A stretch of 15,883 nucleotides of DNA, taken from assembly GCA_900764215.1 (NCBI GenBank), contig CAAFNI010000217.1, forward strand, positions 1 to 15,883, written 5' to 3'. The stretch comes from an uncultured Sutterella sp. GTDB taxonomy: Bacteria > Pseudomonadota > Gammaproteobacteria > Burkholderiales > Burkholderiaceae_F. The position numbers and the translations under genes are program-made. Under the pieces are notes generated by a model, which was not told where the DNA came from, did not search any database, and saw only the letters and a list, made by a program, of their open reading frames with translations. Positions 6,928 through 11,075 of the stretch are shown piece by piece; the first letter of the stretch is position 1, and each line of letters starts with the position of its first letter.

Positions 6928-7767
6928 TCAGTTGATCTTGAAACCGCGCTTGCGGGCAAAATGAATGGTTGCGTCAAGGAAGCCCTGCTTGCTGCCGCAG
7001 TCGAACCGCGTGCCTTCAAAGCGATGCGCGTAAGTTGGCACCACATCAAGCGACGAAGCGATGCCGTCGGTAAGCTGAATTTCACCTCCGACGCCGGCCG
7101 TGACCTTCTCAAGATGCTCAAAGACTTCCGGCTCGAAGACGTAGCGTCCTATCACGGCCATGCGAGACGGCGCGACCTTGGGATCTGGCTTTTCCACAAT
7201 ACCGCGCATCTGGGAGGTCTGCAGACTCGTGTCGTCAACGCTCACGATGCCATACTTGTTCGTGGCCTCAGGGGCAACGTCCTGAACGGCAATCACGGAT
7301 CCACCGCCGCGGGCTTCACGAACAGCCGTCAATTGCCCGATGCAGGAATGCGGCGCATCCACGAGATCGTCGGCAAGCATGACGCCGAAAGGTTCGTCGC
7401 CTACGACCGGCTTGGCGCACAGCACGGCGTGCCCGAGGCCGAGCGCCTGCGGCTGCCGGATGTAGATGCACTTGACGCCGGCCGGCACAATCCCGCGCAC
7501 AAGCTCAAGAAGTTCGGTCTTTCCCTTTTCCTCAAGTTCGCGCTCAAGTTCTGGATAGGAGTCAAAATGGTCTTCAATAGCACGCTTGTTGCGTCCGGTC
7601 ACGAAGATCATTTCCGTGATGCCCGCAGCGGCAGCTTCAGCCACCGCGTACTGGATCAGGGGCATGTCGACCACGGGGAGCATTTCCTTGGGCATCGCCT
7701 TCGTGGCGGGAAGAAAGCGGGTGCCGAGACCGTTGACGGGGAACACGACTTTGCGAACAGGCTTCAT
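6928..7767 (-). CDS. galU: UTP-glucose-1-phosphate uridylyltransferase
   Basis: Makes UDP-glucose from UTP and glucose-1-phosphate for LPS core, capsule and other glycans. The 279-residue protein has the nucleotide-binding loop VFPVNGLGTRFLPATKAMPKEMLPVVDMPLIQY at 8-40, typical of GalU except for Asn12 where Ala is usual and Met where Lys is usual in the last block. QALGLGHAVLCAKP, VMLADDLVD and RGIVEKPDP follow in the expected order, which separates it from glucose-1-phosphate thymidylyltransferases. It is transcribed alone, convergent with the heptose operon and divergent from apaH. Substrate could come from the AlgC-type mutase at 2242-3624. No strong ribosome binding site or promoter is visible in the AT-rich DNA upstream (7768-7805). 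Confidence 0.93.
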   Translation of the reverse strand: MKPVRKVVFPVNGLGTRFLPATKAMPKEMLPVVDMPLIQYAVAEAAAAGITEMIFVTGRNKRAIEDHFDSYPELERELEEKGKTELLELVRGIVPAGVKCIYIRQPQALGLGHAVLCAKPVVGDEPFGVMLADDLVDAPHSCIGQLTAVREARGGGSVIAVQDVAPEATNKYGIVSVDDTSLQTSQMRGIVEKPDPKVAPSRMAVIGRYVFEPEVFEHLEKVTAGVGGEIQLTDGIASSLDVVPTYAHRFEGTRFDCGSKQGFLDATIHFARKRGFKIN

Positions 7768-7807
7768 GTCTAGCGAAGAATAAAAAGTACAATTGGAAAA
7801 AATTCAG

Positions 7808-7833
7808 GGTTGTCCCTCAGAAGGGGAACAGCC
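7808..7833. repeat. Hairpin-forming repeat between galU and apaH
   Basis: GGTTGTCCC (7808-7816) pairs with GGG-GA-ACAGCC (7823-7833) as a 9-bp stem with one G-T pair and a two-base bulge around a six-base loop. It sits in the 109-base divergent gap, which otherwise shows AT-rich DNA and no convincing -35/-10 pair on either strand. It could be an operator or a leader hairpin; function unknown. Confidence 0.35.
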
Positions 7834-7876
7834 TTCGCTGAAATTGTCGTAAAGACTAGCACGATTAGAGATTCTT

Positions 7877-8701
7877 ATGGCCATGAACCCGTACTTCGCC
7901 ATCGGCGACCTGCAGGGCTGTCTTGAAAGCCTTGACGGTCTGCTCGAACAGCTCCCGGAAGACGCTCCGCTCATTTTTCTCGGGGACCTCGTCAACCGCG
8001 GACCGGAATCATTGGCGACGCTTCGCCGCGTTGCAGGCCTCGGCAGCCGGGTGCGTTGCCTTCTCGGCAATCACGACCTCCACCTTCTGGCCGTCGCGGC
8101 CGGCGCGAGCAGGGTTCACAAGAAGGATACGATCGGCGAGATCTTCGAAGCACCCGATGCCAACGAACTCATCGAGTGGCTTCGCCGCCAGTCCATCATG
8201 ATCGAAACCGAGGACGCCGTTTTTGTGCATGCCGGCATTCATCCGCTCTGGACACTTGAAAAAGCGCGCGGACTGGCGCGAGAGGCCGAGGCCGTACTGT
8301 CCGGGCCAGACTGGAAAACCATGCTTCAAAAGATGTACGGCAACAGCGACTGGAGCGACAAACTCAAAGGCGGCGAGCGCATGCAGGCCATCCTCAACTG
8401 CTTCACGCGCATGCGCTTTGTCGACAGAAAGACTGCTGAGCTTGACTTCAAGCAGAAGGAGGACATCGGTTCCGCACCCAAGCATCTGATCCCATGGTTC
8501 GAATACGCAAGGCGCCCCATGGCGGGCACGCCCATCTGCTTCGGTCACTGGTCCATGCTGGGGCTCATCCGTCGCGACGACATCGTGGCGATCGACACGG
8601 GCTGTCTCTGGGGAGGGAAGCTCACGGCAGTACGCTTCCCGGACAGGAAGATCTATCAGGAAGACTGCCCTTGCTGGGCGGATCCCTTCAAGTACAAGTA
8701 G
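7877..8701 (+). CDS. apaH: Symmetrical bis(5'-nucleosyl)-tetraphosphatase (Ap4A hydrolase)
   Basis: Cleaves Ap4A symmetrically to two ADP in the cytoplasm; in other bacteria ApaH also removes Np4 caps from RNA. The 274-residue metallophosphoesterase shows GDLQG (10-14), GDLVNRG (36-42), GNHDLHLLAV (64-73), a C-proximal HAGIHP, NCFTRMRF, CFGHWS and DTGCLWGG, all in ApaH order. The first metal motif reads GDLQG rather than the GDxHG of E. coli; other proteobacterial ApaH proteins share this, so it is not a defect. ATG codons at 7877 and 7883 are both possible; no clear ribosome binding site separates them. It stands alone, divergent from galU and convergent with the acyltransferase nine bases downstream. 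Confidence 0.94.
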   Translation: MAMNPYFAIGDLQGCLESLDGLLEQLPEDAPLIFLGDLVNRGPESLATLRRVAGLGSRVRCLLGNHDLHLLAVAAGASRVHKKDTIGEIFEAPDANELIEWLRRQSIMIETEDAVFVHAGIHPLWTLEKARGLAREAEAVLSGPDWKTMLQKMYGNSDWSDKLKGGERMQAILNCFTRMRFVDRKTAELDFKQKEDIGSAPKHLIPWFEYARRPMAGTPICFGHWSMLGLIRRDDIVAIDTGCLWGGKLTAVRFPDRKIYQEDCPCWADPFKYK

Positions 8702-8704
8702 GTC

Positions 8705-8732
8705 AGGAGTCAGATCGCCTGATCTGCGTCCT
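8705..8732. terminator. Hairpin at the convergent apaH / acyltransferase ends
   Basis: CAGATC (8711-8716) and GATCTG (8721-8726) pair perfectly around GCCT, and AGGA (8705-8708) pairs with TCCT (8729-8732) across a two-by-two internal loop. It begins four bases after the apaH stop and contains the stop codon of the opposing acyltransferase gene (8710-8712). Neither strand has a T tract, so it may mark transcript ends by another mechanism or protect 3' ends. Confidence 0.4.
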
Positions 8733-9558
8733 GCCTCTCGGACATGGCCTGCAGGCGGCGCAGGCGCATTGCTTCGCGCTGAGCCGTTGCATCTGCGACG
8801 CCAAGCGATGCCGACATTAGTGCGGAAGTTTCGAGACAGAGCGCTTGACGCGTCTTCCCAGCGGCGGCGATGGGATCTAGCACCGTCACTTCGACTCCAA
8901 GTCCCGGCGTAAAGAGAATGCGCTTGAGAACTGTAAAAAGCGCCACATTGCCCGCATAGGACACCAGGCCGCTCGGCTTTCCGTCGAGGGTGTAGCGCAG
9001 CGTCACCGGCAGGATCTCCGCCCCTGAGCGCACGGCGGCTTCAAATAGATTGGGGTGAAAGGGCAGAAGTTCAAGGCCGTTTCCCGTTGTGCCCTCAGGG
9101 AAAAAGAGCACATTCGTGCCCTCGCTGATCGCGCCCCTCATGGCGTCGGCAATCTCAAGCACCGCGCGCTTGCGGGTGCGGTCGATGAAGAGCGTGCCCG
9201 TGCCCTTGGCAATGAAGCCGAAGACCGGCCAGGAAGCGATCTCCTTTTTGGCGACGAAGCGGCACGGAAGGACCGCATCAAGAATGAAGATGTCAATGAA
9301 AGAGACATGATTGGCGCAGACCATGTAGCCCGCCCCATTCTCATTCACTCCGCAGTCCGCGCTCGCCGGGAGCGGCACACGGCCCTTGATGCTCATGCGC
9401 ACGCCCAGCACGCGCATGAGCACGATGCAGATGCGCCTTATCAATCGTCCGCGCCCTTTGCGATCCAGGAACGGGAACAGCACAAAAAGGACTACGAGGA
9501 TCACGAGGATCATGATCCCCACGGCGGCCATGCGGCCGCATCCAATGACATAGCGCAT
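8710..9558 (-). CDS. plsC: 1-acyl-sn-glycerol-3-phosphate acyltransferase family protein (PlsC-like)
   Basis: Likely adds the second acyl chain to lysophosphatidic acid to make phosphatidic acid at the inner membrane. The 282-residue protein begins with one hydrophobic segment (about 12-30) followed by basic residues, then the LPLAT catalytic motif NHVSFID with His84 and Asp89 (HX4D), TLFIDRTRK (122-130), and the acyl-acceptor loop FFPEGTTGNG (152-161). These are the four-block PlsC features. Paralogues in the same family, such as OlsA (ornithine lipid) acyltransferases, cannot be excluded, so the exact acceptor is uncertain. The ATG has GAGGAAG six bases upstream, overlapping the ruvX stop codon, so it is probably co-transcribed and coupled with ruvX. 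The C-terminal tail after about 255 is charged and without an evident domain. Confidence 0.82.
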   Translation of the reverse strand: MRYVIGCGRMAAVGIMILVILVVLFVLFPFLDRKGRGRLIRRICIVLMRVLGVRMSIKGRVPLPASADCGVNENGAGYMVCANHVSFIDIFILDAVLPCRFVAKKEIASWPVFGFIAKGTGTLFIDRTRKRAVLEIADAMRGAISEGTNVLFFPEGTTGNGLELLPFHPNLFEAAVRSGAEILPVTLRYTLDGKPSGLVSYAGNVALFTVLKRILFTPGLGVEVTVLDPIAAAGKTRQALCLETSALMSASLGVADATAQREAMRLRRLQAMSERQDADQAI

Positions 9559-9569
9559 GAAAGGCTTCC

Positions 9570-9965
9570 TCAGGCGACGGCACTCTGCTCGTCAAAGTAC
9601 TGCTGCAAAATGACGGCGGCAGCTTCGTCATCGATCCTGTCTGCGCCGTGCTCGACCATCACGGACGAGAATCGTTCGTCCACGGTGCGCACCGGCAGGC
9701 GGAAGCGTCCGCCCAACTGTCGAGCGAATCGCTCGCATCGAGACGTGAGATCGCAGTCGGCGCCATCTCCGTGACGGGGAACGCCCACCACCAAAAGCAC
9801 TGGCTCCCACTCCTTCACTAGGCACTCGACAGCCTTCCAACGCTCGTCATTCGTCTTGGCATAAATGATCTTGACAGGCCTTGCGCTGCGCGTGAGCGTA
9901 TTGCCAGAGGCGACGCCCGTCCTAGAGAGTCCGAAGTCAAAGCAGAGTACTGTTCCTTCCTGCAT
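9570..9965 (-). CDS. ruvX: YqgF/RuvX-type pre-16S rRNA nuclease (putative Holliday-junction resolvase)
   Basis: YqgF trims the 5' end of 16S rRNA precursor in E. coli; the fold is RNase H/RuvC-like and the family is often labelled putative Holliday-junction resolvase. The 131-residue protein has the first acidic residue Asp10 in FDFGLSRTGVASG, LLVVGVPRHGDG (58-68), Glu97 in VDERFSS, and DDEAAAVILQQYF with Asp112/Asp113 near the C-terminus, so the RNase H-type acidic residues are intact and the length is normal. The ATG has AGGA close upstream and a TATAAT box within 30 bases. It is the first gene of a two-gene leftward operon with the acyltransferase. A DnaA-box-like 9-mer lies about 95 bases upstream of its ATG. 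Confidence 0.9.
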   Translation of the reverse strand: MQEGTVLCFDFGLSRTGVASGNTLTRSARPVKIIYAKTNDERWKAVECLVKEWEPVLLVVGVPRHGDGADCDLTSRCERFARQLGGRFRLPVRTVDERFSSVMVEHGADRIDDEAAAVILQQYFDEQSAVA

Positions 9966-9989
9966 GCTCTATCCTGTCAAAAAAAGCTG

Positions 9990-9995
9990 ATTATA
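9990..9995 (-). promoter_or_regulatory. Perfect -10 element upstream of ruvX
   Basis: TATAAT on the minus strand with no good -35 at 16-18 bases (CAATAG at 17). The predicted start gives a leader of about 20 bases that includes a run of seven T. With a consensus -10 and no -35, activation by a bound protein is possible; the DnaA-like box at 10060 lies about 65 bases upstream. Confidence 0.45.
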
Positions 9996-10059
9996 AGACC
10001 TACCCTCAATGGCTATTGACTATGCCACGCTCCCGTCAATCTCGGGGCTTAGTGCAAAG

Positions 10060-10068
10060 TTATCCACC
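10060..10068 (+). promoter_or_regulatory. DnaA-box-like site 1 (TTATCCACC)
   Basis: One mismatch to TTATCCACA at the last base. It lies wholly between genes and is framed by perfect 5-bp arms GTGCA (10052-10056) and TGCAC (10069-10073). Confidence 0.5.
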
Positions 10069-10110
10069 TGCACCGCCGTATCGTCACCCAACTAGTCATC
10101 ATGTTGATTT

Positions 10111-11052
10111 TTAATATGTTTTGGCATTGCTGACATTACTTGTCCACAAGGATTTTTTTGCGCTAATTACGATATCCACAGACTTATCCACACCCCGCCT
10201 CCAGTCTTCCTTGCAAGGAAATTCGCCTTGCCGAAGACTGGAGAGCCGGCAGTTGTGCGGTCGGAAGCCGTCGTCGGCGTCTGCTCTCCTCATGTGCTCC
10301 CGAGCCCGTTTAAAACGTGCCGCAAGCTCTAACTCTCCCATTCCGGCGGCCTGCTTCTCAGCAGAGGCAAGCAAATGGGTCGCCATGTCTGCCCTGCTCA
10401 CCCATCCTCCCTCCTCGACATAATGGACTATTGTCAGACGCCCGGACAACGTCAGCATTGGCAAAGCGTCCCAAGTCCATCGCGCGAGCGCCTCGGTCGA
10501 AGTCGGCGTGCCGATCTGGGAACCGGTCACGGAAAGAGGCCTTCCTTCGGCGGCCGCACAAAGAACGGCACTTACGAAGTCGCGCTCTCCGCTATGCAGC
10601 CATCCCGCACGCACGATCGTCCCGGAAACCCCGCTTTCCTCAAGCAGCCGTTCACCTTCGCGCTTCGTGACGCCATAGACGCCCGCCGGCCTTGGTTGCG
10701 GCAGACAGGCTTCATGCCAAGGATCCGCGCCTTCTCCTGAAAAGACATAATCTGTCGAAAAATGCACTACGCGGATGCCTTGCCTTGCAAATAAACGTCC
10801 CATCGCCCCGGGTGCCTGAGCATTCACAGCTCGCGCGGCCGCCTCATTCGTCTGGGCGCCTGCGACATCCGTCCAAGCCGCCGCATTGATCACTACGTCG
10901 GGCCGCGCAAGCGCAATGACGGCCTCCATTGCACGAATGTCCGTCACATCCAGCTCCGCACGTGTAAGAGCAGTCACTTCAAGCTCATGCGGGCGACTTG
11001 CCCAAAGTGCGCGACCCAGGCGGCCGGAAGCCCCAAAAATCATGACGGACAC
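10111..11052 (-). CDS. rfbD: dTDP-4-dehydrorhamnose reductase family protein (RmlD/RfbD-like)
   Basis: RmlD reduces dTDP-4-dehydrorhamnose to dTDP-L-rhamnose with NAD(P)H. The 313-residue extended-SDR protein has the NAD(P) motif GASGRLG (7-13), INAAAWTDVAGAQ, NAQAPG, FSTDYVFSG with Thr100, the catalytic YGVTK (Tyr126, Lys130), RAGWLHS, and the C-terminal cue DWRRGV. The usual RmlD C-terminus ends near that cue, but this frame runs on for about 20 residues through three DnaA-box-like sites before its TAA. rfbA, rfbB and rfbC are absent here, so the gene is an orphan and another nucleotide-sugar reductase role is possible. GTG at 11052 is preferred because AAGAGG lies five bases upstream; ATG at 11043 is the alternative. 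It follows uvrA by 23 bases and may be co-transcribed with it. Confidence 0.82.
   Translation of the reverse strand: MSVMIFGASGRLGRALWASRPHELEVTALTRAELDVTDIRAMEAVIALARPDVVINAAAWTDVAGAQTNEAAARAVNAQAPGAMGRLFARQGIRVVHFSTDYVFSGEGADPWHEACLPQPRPAGVYGVTKREGERLLEESGVSGTIVRAGWLHSGERDFVSAVLCAAAEGRPLSVTGSQIGTPTSTEALARWTWDALPMLTLSGRLTIVHYVEEGGWVSRADMATHLLASAEKQAAGMGELELAARFKRAREHMRRADADDGFRPHNCRLSSLRQGEFPCKEDWRRGVDKSVDIVISAKKSLWTSNVSNAKTY
10140..10148 (+). promoter_or_regulatory. DnaA-box-like site 2 (TTGTCCACA)
   Basis: One mismatch at the third base. It sits inside a short palindrome CTTGT-CC-ACAAG (10139-10150) and within the 3' end of the rfbD-like frame. Confidence 0.45.
10172..10180 (+). promoter_or_regulatory. 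DnaA-box-like site 3 (ATATCCACA)
   Basis: One mismatch at the first base; three bases before site 4 in the same orientation, a spacing seen in tandem DnaA boxes. Confidence 0.5.
10184..10192 (+). promoter_or_regulatory. DnaA box, perfect consensus (TTATCCACA)
   Basis: Exact high-affinity E. coli-type DnaA box; I found no other exact copy on either strand of the window by eye. Confidence 0.65.
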
Positions 11053-11057
11053 AATGG

Positions 11058-11063
11058 CCTCTT
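11058..11063 (-). promoter_or_regulatory. Ribosome binding site favouring the rfbD GTG start
   Basis: AAGAGG on the minus strand five bases before GTG at 11052-11050, but 14 bases before the alternative ATG at 11043. It lies in the 23-base gap after uvrA. Confidence 0.55.
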
Positions 11064-11075
11064 ACTTATGTCGAC

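Larger units (their letters stand above)
10060..10192 (+). other. Cluster of four DnaA-box-like 9-mers; possible origin or DnaA-binding locus
   Basis: Four 9-mers on one strand match the DnaA box TTATCCACA with zero or one mismatch: 10060-10068 TTATCCACC, 10140-10148 TTGTCCACA, 10172-10180 ATATCCACA, 10184-10192 TTATCCACA (perfect). The last two are three bases apart. Between the first and second box lies AT-rich DNA, 10094-10140, about 70 percent A+T by hand count in a GC-rich window, and a T7 run is at 10153-10159. Any given position on one strand matches within one mismatch at 28/262,144, about 1 in 9,400, so four in 133 bases is very unlikely by chance. dnaA, dnaN and gyrB are not in this window, so this is either an origin away from dnaA or a titration/regulatory site. 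Confidence 0.6.

Noticed and set aside
6072..7121. Long minus-strand open frame across gmhB, hldC and the terminator (349 codons)
   Set aside because: It runs antisense through two confident genes and a strong terminator and shows no family motif.
6907..7773. Plus-strand open frame opposite galU (288 codons)
   Set aside because: Antisense shadow of galU, and it begins right after the terminator with no ribosome binding site.
7877..7920. ApaH first metal motif reads GDLQG, suggesting a lost ligand
   Set aside because: Other proteobacterial ApaH proteins share GDLQG and the remaining metal motifs are intact, so this is family variation.
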